NCBI GenBank assembly: GCA_015499995.1
Contig: JADNRV010000197.1
Coordinates: forward strand, 1-64,000
Length of the DNA stretch: 64,000 nt
Direction: 5' to 3'
DNA from: Flammula alnicola
Taxonomy: Eukaryota; Basidiomycota; Agaricomycetes; Agaricales; Strophariaceae
Shown here: one piece after another, positions 11,572 through 21,460 of the stretch
How the letters are laid out: every line of letters starts with the position of its first letter
Position numbering within the stretch: the first letter of the stretch is position 1
Notes under the pieces: generated by a model
Databases searched by the model: none
Seen by the model: the letters and a program-made list of their open reading frames with translations, nothing else
What the model was told of the DNA's origin: nothing
Program-made: the position numbers and the translations under genes

Positions 11572-11658
11572 GCATGGTGGCTTAGCGGTTACTGCGTTGC
11601 CTTTAAGAGTGGCTGTGCACCATCTGAGAGGTTGTGGGTTCGATTCCTGCACGTAGCA
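11572..11658 (+). ncRNA. tRNA-like head of S1 with Pol III boxes A and B
   Basis: Box A TGGCTTAGCGG (11578-11588) and box B GGTTCGATTCC (11637-11647) match Pol III internal promoter consensus sequences. The T arm can pair (GTGGG / CCTGC around TTCGATT). The acceptor stem pairs poorly, so I read it as a SINE-type head and not a working tRNA gene. A near-identical head begins S2. Confidence 0.75.
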
Positions 11659-12686
11659 AGTACCATAAGCTTGTGACCTGGGTTCCATTCCGCGGAATGC
11701 TGATGTAATTCGTCTGCCGTTGGGCGCGTTGTTGGTGTTGAGTGGTCTAAGGGCCTGGGTGGACCACTGCGGTCACCTTTGGGCGACATGGGGGCATACT
11801 TTGGAGCTGGCATAAATCGTCCGCCATGTTGTGGGGCGTAGCAGGTGCACCGTGGGATGGTCTCCTCGCTGTAGTGAGCAATGGCCTAAGGGCCGCCGCA
11901 GGGGTTGGGCACAATGAGCGCTGTGTAGGCCTACGTCGACAGTGCAGAGTGTCTGGGGTCCAAGTGATTCCGCGGAATGCTGATGTAAATCGACCCTGGC
12001 CCATTTGGGATCGTCGCTTGGCCTTATAGGTCAGTAAGTCGGCCAGGCTCGGGCAAAGCCGTATTGGGGCACCTCGGATAGCAGCCTGTAAAGGGTCCGA
12101 AAGGATAGGACACGGTAAGAACCGGGAATTGGGCTGATAACAACCCGACCATGGGTAGACCACCGGCATTGTGATCTGGGTTTCGGTCGCATACCCACCG
12201 ACGGATAACGCACTGCTTGGATGTGGGAGGCCTGTGGGCTGTCCGGGTGGGGCGCCGTTCGGCAAGGACAGGGCACCCGGCACGTCGCAATAGAGTAGTG
12301 AGCGGCGTCGTTAGTCGTGAGTCTAAATGGCTTATCTCCCGGTTGCCATGTGGGAGGCTATGTGGGCTGTGGCATGTGAAGCACAACTGGGTTTGGATCG
12401 CGGCAAGACAGTGACTCTGGACAGGATTGGGGATCCGCGCCGAAAGGCATAAGTGAACCACCTGCCGGGGGACAGGAATGTATGGCTGGGGGTAGCGCCC
12501 TGGTGTCGGCTGGGCCGTAGCGGTACTCGGATAGTCCCCTTGTACTGGCTCGACAGATCTATATCCACTGTCGCTCGATTGGGCATAATAAGTTCCAATT
12601 CAGGTTAAGTTGAAGCGGCAATGTTGGGGGAGTGGCATTAAGATCGCCCCCAATCGATCTCCCCGCAAGGGGGGGCCTAAATTGCG
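11659..12686 (+). other. S1 body, structured-looking non-coding sequence
   Basis: No ORF here is shared with the S2 body, so it is unlikely to code. It is GC-rich with many short complementary blocks. A 22-bp direct repeat with the palindromic core ATTCCGCGGAAT occurs at 11687-11708 and 11967-11988. Parts (GGATAGCAGCC-GTAAAGGGTCCGAAAGGATA) look like a folded RNA, but I do not recognise a family; it is not rRNA or 7SL as far as I can tell. Confidence 0.6.
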
Positions 12687-13654
12687 CGCGCAGATTGGAA
12701 ACAAAGAGTTTCCGATCAGCCATTCCTGCTTGGCTCCAACTTTATGGAGCTGCAAGGGTTGAACGGTGACCCTGTCCAGCCTAGTCCCACTCGCGGGGGA
12801 CCTTGGCTTGAAGCTGGCAGTCAGAGTGTTTCACTCTTTGCCCGCATGTGCCGTTTAATTATGAATCATGCGCCGATCGGCTCGTACTACGAGCGGTTCA
12901 AAATTGATGACCCTAGGGCCCTCGGTTGCGAGTGTGGGGTTTATCCTCACACCCGTGATCATATTTTCAAGTGCAAAAAACAGCCTTGGACTCGCCGGAA
13001 GCCGAAACTTGTTTCGGAGCTGGCGACGTATCTGTTGGAGCACCCTACGGTGTTCTCCTTCTCCCGGCACCCCACTGGAGTCGGATGAGGGATTCTGGGC
13101 GGGGGGCAATTCTGGGTGCGAGTGGCGCCGCGGTCAAAGCGGCCTGTTGCCCACAGGTGTTTCTGCATTGCGTCACAGTGATGGCGGACTTCGCGAGAGG
13201 CGAGAGTGCTGGTCGTTCCAGTCCTGGCGGGGCCGACTCTCTGAGTTGGCTTCGTGCATCACTTGCAGAGGACCCGACCTGGTTGACGGCGGTGGGGGCT
13301 TCGGCCCCTGCTTAGCTATGACCACGTTGATTTTACCGGTGAATCGGGGAGGGCCTGGCAGGCTCTTCTCGCATCTGGGTGACCCCCCTGTCCATCCCAA
13401 TATTCCTATCTGCCGTTCGTGCGGTAGCGTTAACAACGCTGCGACGACGGACATTCTGTAGTTGCGAGACTACCTATCTGGGTTTCAGGCAGCTGTGCCG
13501 TCTCGCCCGCGTCGCATGCTCGCCGTCGAGCCAACTTCTTTCTTTTGCACGCGTAGTTTACCGCCTCCGTTTTTATTAGTCAGAGACCGGACTGCTTTCG
13601 TGCACCGGAATATAAACTGTTGATTTAAAAAAAAAAAAAACAAAAAAAAAAAAA
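12687..13654 (+). pseudogene. LINE 3' end carried by S1 (RNase H end, CCHC cluster, 3' UTR)
   Basis: Matches the last ~970 bp of the M1-type LINE. The reading frame is open from about 12,744 to 13,088, with CECGVYPHTRDHIFKC as terminal cysteine cluster, then the standard 3' UTR with TATGACCACGTTGATTTTAC, the TGTTGATTTAAA end and an A-rich tail (13627-13654, one C). Confidence 0.85.
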
Positions 13655-16600
13655 GGTCAGGCGAAAGCCTGAACCACGGCTCAAGTATACGACACACCAT
13701 CAGTGACTGAGACTGAAAGGAGTGCGGAGAGGGATCCACTGAGAGGCGCGCAGCATGCATCGCATCAGTGAAGATAGTAATGTGCTTGACATCCCCAAAG
13801 CCAACGGCATTGGAGATGGCTACACGAATAGCAAAGAGCTCTGCGTCCGTAGACGAGGCCCTCCCAGCAGCATGACACCCAGAATAAACCTGTGCGCCCT
13901 GCCGTTTGATAACGACGCCAGTAGCGGCTTGCCACCCCGGAGGGCAGGAGCCGTCAACACCAGCATACGCAGCGTCTGGGTCGTCCTCGAGAGACTCGAG
14001 AGACGCATCCAGGATCAGCTTCCAAGCTGCTTCAGGATCTGCGGACCTGCTAAAGCATGGCTTGGAAAGCCATTTGAACCGATCAGCATAGCGATCGAGG
14101 ATTCGATAGCCCGGGCGAGCCTCCGGGGCAAAAGGCTCCGTAGACTCAACAGGGACATTGGAATAATTTTCATTATCCATAAGAGCACCCGTCACCTTGC
14201 GGCGATGGGCGGCAGGCATGCGTTCAACCGACATGGGATGGGGGGTTGCGCGCTTAAGTGATGACCCAGACATGAATGATCGGATCGGATGAGTGTCCGA
14301 AAGAGTGGCGACCCGCACTGCAGAGCGGTCGCGCAGTCTCTCGAGAAGTATAGGGATGGGTAGGAGGCCTGCAAGGGCCTCCACCCCTCCTGAAGGCGAA
14401 GTACGGAATGCACCCGTAATCCAGAGAGCAGCCTTACGCTGTACTTGCGTAAGCTGTTTAATGAGGCCCTTGTTTCGGGCACTCTTGAAAAACCACATGC
14501 GATACCCATACGTGAATATGGAGATCACACAGGTGCGATAAAGGAGGCGCTTCTGCATAGGCAGGAGCCCCCGAGTAGACGATCCAAGCATTCACATCGA
14601 TACAACCGATGTGAACCCCTTGGTGGAGTAATAATGCACATGCTCATGGAAGGAGAGCTTGTGGTCAAAATAAAAGCCCAAATAACGCCAAAACAGCTTG
14701 GGCTTGAGGTAGTTAGCACGATCTCCAGTGTAGGGTGCATACCCGAGATTGATACTAGGATTATAACTAGAGTGAGATCTATCAAAATGAAAGATCTCAG
14801 ACTTGTCATGCTCGAGCGCCAAAGCAAATGCCTTGAATAGCTCGAAGATAACAGTGTATGCCTTCTTGAGCATCGCAATATTATTATCCAGCCACTCATC
14901 TTGCACGATGAGTGTGCCATCATCAACATACGAGAGGAGGTCAACCCTCAACCCAAGGTCGAGGCATCTCTTCTCGAATAGGCGCATGATAGGCGCCAGG
15001 TAGATAGCCGACAAGACAGGGGACAAGGCCGATCCCTGGCCCACCCCCACGTCTGCCTGTAACGGGTCCGATAAAAAGGAGTTTGACGCATACCGCGTCT
15101 TCCTCTCTACTAGATAAGATGCGAAAAACTTGACCACCAACGGAGGGAAGCCAAGTTTCCGAAGAATGATCACGAGCGCGTCGTGATTGAGTGAAGGGAA
15201 AAACTGAGCGAGATCAAAAGCGACCACGCTAGTCTTCAAACCCTTAGCCCATCCCGCATGCACAATGTGCGTGAGGAAGAGCCCAGCATCCTCAGTGGAG
15301 CATTGACGCACTCCACCCACCTGATTAGGATGGAAAATATCCAGCCCGACTGCGTTGAACTGAATGCGATTCGAGATCATCTTCTCGATCAATTTACCAA
15401 TGGTGTTCAGGAGAACAATAGGCCTGAACGCCTTAGGTGCAGAGTAGGATGGCTTATTCAGCTTGGGAATAATCACCGAAAGCGAATCCTTAAATACCGA
15501 TGGCCAATAACCCACATGCATGCAGGCATTGGCAATCGAGAGGAGGACCTCAACCGAATGAGGGTCGCGACATACTATCCCCTTCAGGTGGGACCAATTG
15601 ACATGATCCAGACCCGGAGCAGACAGACCGGAGCATGCAGAGAGAGCCTCTGTGAGTTCCAGCACGGAGAACCGAATCCACTCCCTAACAGGCAAGGTGG
15701 GGAGAGAATTCAACACAATCGGCATCAAACACTCTGTCAGAAGCAGATTTGTAGGTACCGTGAAGCGCGTCCCAAAGGGCGGGCATGTCATTGCAAGGCT
15801 CGCCACGATAATGGAGAGCCTCACAAGGAGGAAGCTTGCGCTGTTGGACCCAGTTCATGAGGTCTCATGGGCGCTTATTAACAGACGCGATTTCATGGAT
15901 CCGTTGATCAAAGAACTCGCGCTTGACATCTCGGATGATTTTCCGAAAAGATTTCCAATCCTCGGGCAGGCGACTGCGCCGGAACGTGTCAAGAGCGTCT
16001 GAGCACTCCTGGGTCCACCAGGGCTTAGATCGCCGGGTAACAAAGGACTCTTTAGCATGGGACTCCCATGCAGAAGAGAAGACCAAGGCCACCGCTTGCG
16101 CAGCAGCCTCGATCTGTTCCTCGGTGTCAAGAGGGGCAGTCGGGTCGATAGCCCGAAGCCCCGAGCTGATAGAATTGATGAACGCCGGAACATCATCAGC
16201 ATAAAGAGACATCCGAACCACCCCGTCAGGGGTGGGAGAGATGTCCAGTGTGGTCGAAATCAGAATGTGGTCCGATTTGAGTTGAATGTCTGGGCATCGG
16301 ACAGTAGTTTGGTCGATCACCTGGTTGGGTGGGACGAAAGCCAGATCGATCCCCGTTTTGCGCTTGGTGGGATCTCTTGGTATGTGCGTGGGCCCTGGGT
16401 TGCCAAAAGCAGCCAGTTCAAGCCCAAGAATAGCAGCGGACTGCTGCAATGAGATAGCGCATCCCTCCCGACCACTGTGACCTTCGTCCCAGTCCTCGGA
16501 GTGTGCGTTAAAGTCCCCGCCCATATAAAGGAAGCGAGGAAGTGCATGATCGTGGTTCTTGAGCCAATAAATGGCCCGGTGATCCACGTCAGAATAGACA

Positions 16601-16730
16601 TTCATCAAAAAGAAGGTCTCGGCACTTGTTGAGAGTGACAGGACCTGTATATCGGGGTGATCAATCACATCCCTTCGTATAGACGGACGATACCGGGCCA
16701 ACCTAGTCGAAACATAGGTCATGACCCAGG

Positions 16731-17889
16731 CGTGGTGGCTTAGCGGCAGTACTTTGCTGTGCCCCACCTATTCCGGTTGGAATGACTGGAATCCGGTGGA
16801 ATGGGACTGGAATCCAGTGGAATAGACTGGATTCCAGTGGAATGAAACTGGAATGGACTGGAATAGGACCAAAATCCACTGGAATGGACGGGAATACATT
16901 GTATTTTGTTTAATTTAGATGTCACATGTCACAGGCCTTTGAATTTGTCAAAAAAGTCACACCACTCCTGTATCCCAGGCTCTTTGTCCAAAAACCACCC
17001 CACAAAATCCAAATCTAAATATAGAAATTTAGAGTGAAATCATCTAAAATAGGTTGCGAAAACCACAGGGTCCACCCTAATCTGGCAGGTGTCTGAAACC
17101 AAAAATTCAGGCACAGGGGTCACATGTCACATATGTGTGACATGTGCAAATTGACTCCTTTATATGCCTTATTTGTCTATTTGAGATACATATGTTATGT
17201 GACTGACATGTGAGTGATTCAGGATCAATAAGGTACCATCAGATTTAGCATTTTGAGGAGATTCTAAATATATCTATATTATGTGTTCCAGACAGGCAAT
17301 ATTACCATATTTAGGCTGTTTTGAGGACTGTGGGAATTTTATGCCTAAAAAGGTAATTATAGCACCTGCTGTGAAACCTGTGTATCTTTAGAAATCATGT
17401 GATCTGCTGCTCTCGTTGATGAGAAAACTGCAAAAAACTCGACCAAATCTGAGTCTTTTCAAAATCACCTAATCCAAATATTAAATTTTCTAATTGGGAA
17501 TATGTCTTGGCACACTATCCAATTTTATTTCAATACCACAGACAGGTACTGATGTCTATTTCTATATATAGACATCAGAAATCACCAAATCATAATGCAT
17601 TTCTATTCCATTCCAGTGGAATATCTGGTTGTTCCATTCCAGCCATTCCACTCCTCTTGCATTCCAGTCAACATTCCAGTGGAATCTCGGAATTTGCCCC
17701 TTTTTCAAAAAAATTCAGAAATTTGGCAGGAGATTCCACCGGAATGGCCCTATATTCCACCGGATTCCACCGGATTCCGGTAGGAATAGGGGGGGCACAG
17801 CAAAGACCTCCTTAGCGGTTACTGCGTTGCCTTTAAGGGTGGCTGTGCACCATCCGAGAGGTTGTGGGTTCGATTCCTGCACATAGCAA
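16731..17889 (+). ncRNA. tRNA-like head of S2, split by MITE B1
   Basis: Box A (TGGCTTAGCGG) is at 16736-16746 and box B (GGTTCGATTCC) at 17867-17877. MITE B1 lies between them, so the Pol III promoter is now about 1.1 kb too long and should be dead. Sequence otherwise matches the S1 head. Confidence 0.75.
16747..17810 (+). mobile_element. hAT-type MITE, family B, copy B1
   Basis: A 1,064-bp element with exact 8-bp TSD CTTAGCGG (16739-16746, 17811-17818). Ends are CAGTACTTTGCTGTGCCCC and its imperfect complement GGGGCACAGCAAAGACCTC. Both subterminal regions hold clusters of TGGAATCCA / CATTCCAGTGG. The AT-rich core has no transposase ORF. TSD length and the CAG terminus fit the hAT superfamily. 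Confidence 0.85.
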
Positions 17890-18830
17890 GTACCATAAGC
17901 TTGTGACCGTGGGCTCCTCGCCGCGGTGCCGGAATGTAAGTCGTCTGCCGTTGGGCGCGCTGTCAGTGCTGTCGTTCTTTGAGGGCCTTCGGCAACCCAC
18001 TGTAGTCCCCTTTGGGCGACGTGGGGCACACGGGAGCGCTGTACCGTAAGTCGTCCACCGTGTTGCGGGGCGCAGCAGTTGTTGCCGAGCATGCGCTCCT
18101 CGCTGTAGGGCGCAAGGGCTGTATGGTCGCTACAGGGGGCGGGCACAATGACCACTGTCGTAGGCCTACGTCGGGCAGTGGGAGTGTCCGGGGTCCAAGT
18201 GATTCCATGGAATGCTGATGTAAGTCGACCCTGGCACATTTGGGATCGTCGCTCGGCCTTATAGGTCGGTAAGTCGGCCAGGCTCGTGCAAAGCCGCTTG
18301 GGGGCACCTCGGATAGCAGCCCGTAAAGGGTCCGAAAGGATAGGGCACGGTAAGAACCAGTAATCGGTCTGATAACAACCCGACCTTGGGGAGACCACCG
18401 GCATCGATCCGGGTTTCGGTCGCATACCCACCCCTCTCGAGGGGCTAGGACAGGGCACCCGGCACGGCGCAACAGAATAGTGAGTGCCGTCGTTAGTCGT
18501 AATAGGTCGAGCTCCCGGCTGCACGGCTGGGTAGGGGGCTTTCGGCAAGACAGTGACTCTGGACAGGATTGGAGATCCGCGCCGCAAGGCATAAGCGAAC
18601 CACCTGCCGGGGGACGGGAAGGTTAAGCCGGGTGTCGCGCCCCGGTAAGACTGAGCCGTAGCGGTACTCAGATAGTCCCCTTGTACTGGCTCGACAGATC
18701 TATATCCACTGTCGCTCGATTGGACATAATAAGTTCCAATTCGGGTTAAGTTGAAGCGGCAATGTTGGGGGGCAGGGACTCGATGAGCCCCCTCCAATTG
18801 GTCTCCCTGCAAGGGGGGGCCTAAATTGCG
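17890..18830 (+). other. S2 body, non-coding
   Basis: Aligns with the S1 body over its whole length, with scattered small indels and substitutions. The shared terminal blocks (AGATCTATATCCACTGTCGC, TTGAAGCGGCAATGTTGG, then GGGGGGGCCTAAATTGCG) fix the body's 3' end. No shared ORF. Confidence 0.6.
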
Positions 18831-21220
18831 TGGCATGCGAGCCGGTTTACATGGATGGCTAAACCCCGTATCAGCAGGGCTGAAGACCCTGATGCTGCAT
18901 GGAAAATCATACTGGACAAACTCATCGAGAAGTGTGACGATGAGCCAGGAACCGCATATGCTGGTGTCGACGGCTCGGTCTCCGGGGCCCTGGCAGGCCG
19001 CCAACAGCATTGTTATCAAACGGCAGGGTGCTCTGGTCTTGGCCAGATGCCACTCTTCCGGTCGAGCTATTAGCACTGATGCTGAGCTCGATGCCATCTC
19101 GGTGGCCATCTCCGCAATGGTAGCGTTCAGAGATGTCACCAGGATAGTTATTTTCACGGATTCGATGCATGCTGCTCGAATGGCCGTTGATCCCTCCCCG
19201 CATTCTCATCAGGGCTCATCTCTGATTGTTTGTCGGACACTTGAACGATGGTTCCAGGGTGGTGGCAACCGTAAAGTCGTTTTTGCAGAGTCCCCCTCCG
19301 ATATGGAGTGGGACGTTCATCAAGAGGCTCATGACCTCGTCCTTGGGTTTCCGGGTGTACCTGTTACACCGAATACCCCTCTATCTATCGCTTGGCTTAA
19401 GAATAAAGCCGAAACTGTAGCGCGGGATGCCTGGTCGACAGAGGTCGATGAGGTTCCTAACTTGCTTGGCTCCAATTTCTTGGAGTTAGAGGATCTAAAG
19501 GGTAATCCTCTCTGTCTGACCCCCGTTCGCGGCGGGCCGTGGCTTGAAGTTGGCGGCCGCAACTCTCAGTTGTTCACTTGCATGTGCCGTGTAATAACGA
19601 ATCATGCTCCGATCGGCTCGTACTACGAGCGGTTCAAAATCGATGACCCACTTGCTCTCGGTTGTACGTGTGGGGTTTATCCTCAGACGCGCGACCATCT
19701 CTTTGGGTGCCCTAAGCTCCCGATGCTACCTCACAGGGCCCCGCACCTAGTGTGGGGTCTTGAGAAATTTCTGACTGACCACTAGTACCTACCACCCTTT
19801 ATGATATACCTTAAACAAATGCCAGCACAGTCATCTGTATCCTCCCAAGTGTAGTTATGAAATGAAATGCCCTAGACAAATGAAATGAAATATATTTCAT
19901 TTCTTTCCAGAGAATATATCATAACTGGGAGGAAGATATTTCATAACTGTCTAGCTACTTATTTTATATCTATGTGGCGACTTTTTCATAACTTTTTCTT
20001 GCAATATTTCATAACTTCCTGGTTATTTCATTTCATATCTATAGGACAACTTTTTCATAATTCCCTATCAGTCTATTTTATTTATCATAGATAATTAAAT
20101 ACTTTATAGATCATGTGACTGGATTATGTAATTGATGGGAAACTTAGAAATTGCCTTTTCCTTGCTCCTGCACCCATACTCTTATCAAATTATGGCCTCA
20201 AATTGAAAGTTATTTAAAAATTAGTCCAGCACCCCCTGCAGACAAGTGCAGACAATATTGCATTAATTTAGCCATTGAAACATGCTTATTTTACTTAATT
20301 AATAATGTAATCAGTTGTCTGGAAATAATAAAATAGACATAGGGAATTATGAAAAAGTCGTCCTATAGATATGAAATGAAATAACCAGGAAGTTATGAAA
20401 TATTGCAAGAAAAAGTTATGAAAAAGTCGCCACATAGATATAAAATAAGTAGCTAGACAGTTATGAAATATCTTCCTACTAGTTATGATATATTCTCTGG
20501 TAAGAAATGAAACATATTTCATTTCATTTGTCTAGGCATTTCATTTCATAACTACACTTGGGAGGATACAGATGACTGTGCTGGCATTTGTTTAAGATTT
20601 ATCATATAAATGGTAGGTACCACTCCACTGACAACGTTACAGCGTTTGCTTTCAACCGGCCCCCAGCCGGAGTCGGATGAGGGACTCTGGATGGGGGGTG
20701 ATCCTAGGCGTCGTTGGGGCCTTGGCCCAAGACCTAGTGCCCGCAGGTGTTTCCACATTGGACTGTTCCGGACCCGTAAGGGCGAGGGGCCTGTTCATCG
20801 CAGGCTTCGATTGTCGGCCTCAGTGGGCGGCTTTTGGCACGATATCCCGTGGAGGACCCGCCTTGGTGTAACGAGGACGTCGAGTTTGCTGAAGAAGTGG
20901 GGAGAGCCGGGCAAGCTCTGACTTCATCTGGGTGACCCCCCTGTCCACCCTTTTAATCCATATCTACCTTACGTTCGGTAGCGTTAACAACGCCGCGCGT
21001 TTGTATTTCCTGGGCTGCGAGGTCCATCATTTGGGTTTCAGGCTGCTGCGCAGTCTCGCCCGCGTTGCGCTCGCGCGCGCCGCACGCTCCCCTGCGAGCG
21101 ACCAATTTCTTTCTTTTGCATTGGGTATTGTAGCGTACTCGTTTGTATTAGTTAGAGTCCGAGCTGCGTTCGAGTTTCGGAATATAAATTGCTGATTTAA
21201 AAAAAAAAAAAAAAAAAAAA
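18831..21220 (+). pseudogene. LINE 3' end carried by S2 (RNase H to poly(A)), split by fold-back element
   Basis: Begins just upstream of the RNase H domain (ARFTWMAKPRISRAEDP-like) and follows P1 closely. The RNase H acidic residues are present (TDAELDAI, IFTDSMHAA), followed by the cluster CTCGVYPQTRDHLFGC. The coding end is broken by the fold-back element at 19780. The 3' UTR resumes at about 20,627 and ends GCTGATTTAAA plus about 24 A (21197-21220). Confidence 0.83.
19780..20626. mobile_element. Fold-back element with ~300-bp terminal inverted repeats
   Basis: The arms 19785-20084 and about 20323-20620 are near-perfect reverse complements, from GTACCTACC to the block around TTTTCATAATTCCCTAT. 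They are rich in TTTCATAAC / TTTCATTTCAT units. A unique ~240-bp spacer lies between them. No ORF of interest. Compared with P1 the insertion duplicates about ACTGAC (ending 19779 and starting 20627). The superfamily is not clear. Confidence 0.8.
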
Positions 21221-21460
21221 AGGTCATGGGCGCACAGACCATTGCCAGCCAATCTGGGTGGTTTGGCGTGCCTATGACATCCTCGCCCTTTCTGGTTTTA
21301 GCAGACGGGGCGGTCCTTATGTGTCGCCAAGGGGGTTCTTGCACGAGTATAATATCATAGATGTTGTTACAAGTAGATAGAATTACATCCAGGGACATCC
21401 CGTCCCTGGCCACGTTCCAACTCAACACCCACACCTCATCCAGCATGGGTTGTACTGGCA

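Larger units (their letters stand above)
11568..13654 (+). mobile_element. Chimeric retroelement S1: tRNA-like head, 1.1-kb body, LINE 3' end
   Basis: A 2,087-bp insertion in M1 ORF2 flanked by a 15-bp TSD with one mismatch (GGTCAGGC-A/G-AAAGCC, 11553-11567 and 13655-13669). It starts with a tRNA-like Pol III promoter (11572-11658), continues with a G-rich, non-coding body to about 12,686 and switches to LINE sequence (RNase H end, CCHC cluster, 3' UTR) that ends in an A-rich tail. The body ends with GGGGGGGCCTAAATTGCG, and the same end joins a different LINE position in S2. Having one TSD round the whole block shows it integrated as a unit, presumably by LINE machinery. Confidence 0.85.
16724..21220 (+). 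mobile_element. Chimeric retroelement S2: same head and body, longer LINE 3' end
   Basis: Inserted in the endonuclease part of M1 ORF2 with a short duplicated sequence (AGGTCATG, 16716-16723 and 21221-21228). After removing MITE B1 (16747-17810) the head and body align with S1 throughout. The body ends at GGGGGGGCCTAAATTGCG (18,830) and LINE sequence begins at about 18,831, over 600 bp further upstream in the LINE than in S1. A fold-back element (19780-20626) interrupts the LINE part. The TSD is shorter than that of S1 and P1, perhaps because of later change. Confidence 0.8.

Noticed and set aside
11572..11658. Functional tRNA gene
   Set aside because: Boxes A and B are good but the acceptor stem pairs poorly and the unit continues into a long body.
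11659..12686. S body as rRNA, RNase P RNA, 7SL or hammerhead ribozyme
   Set aside because: GC-rich, folded-looking text and a CTGATG-like block suggested these, but I find no conserved core of any of them.
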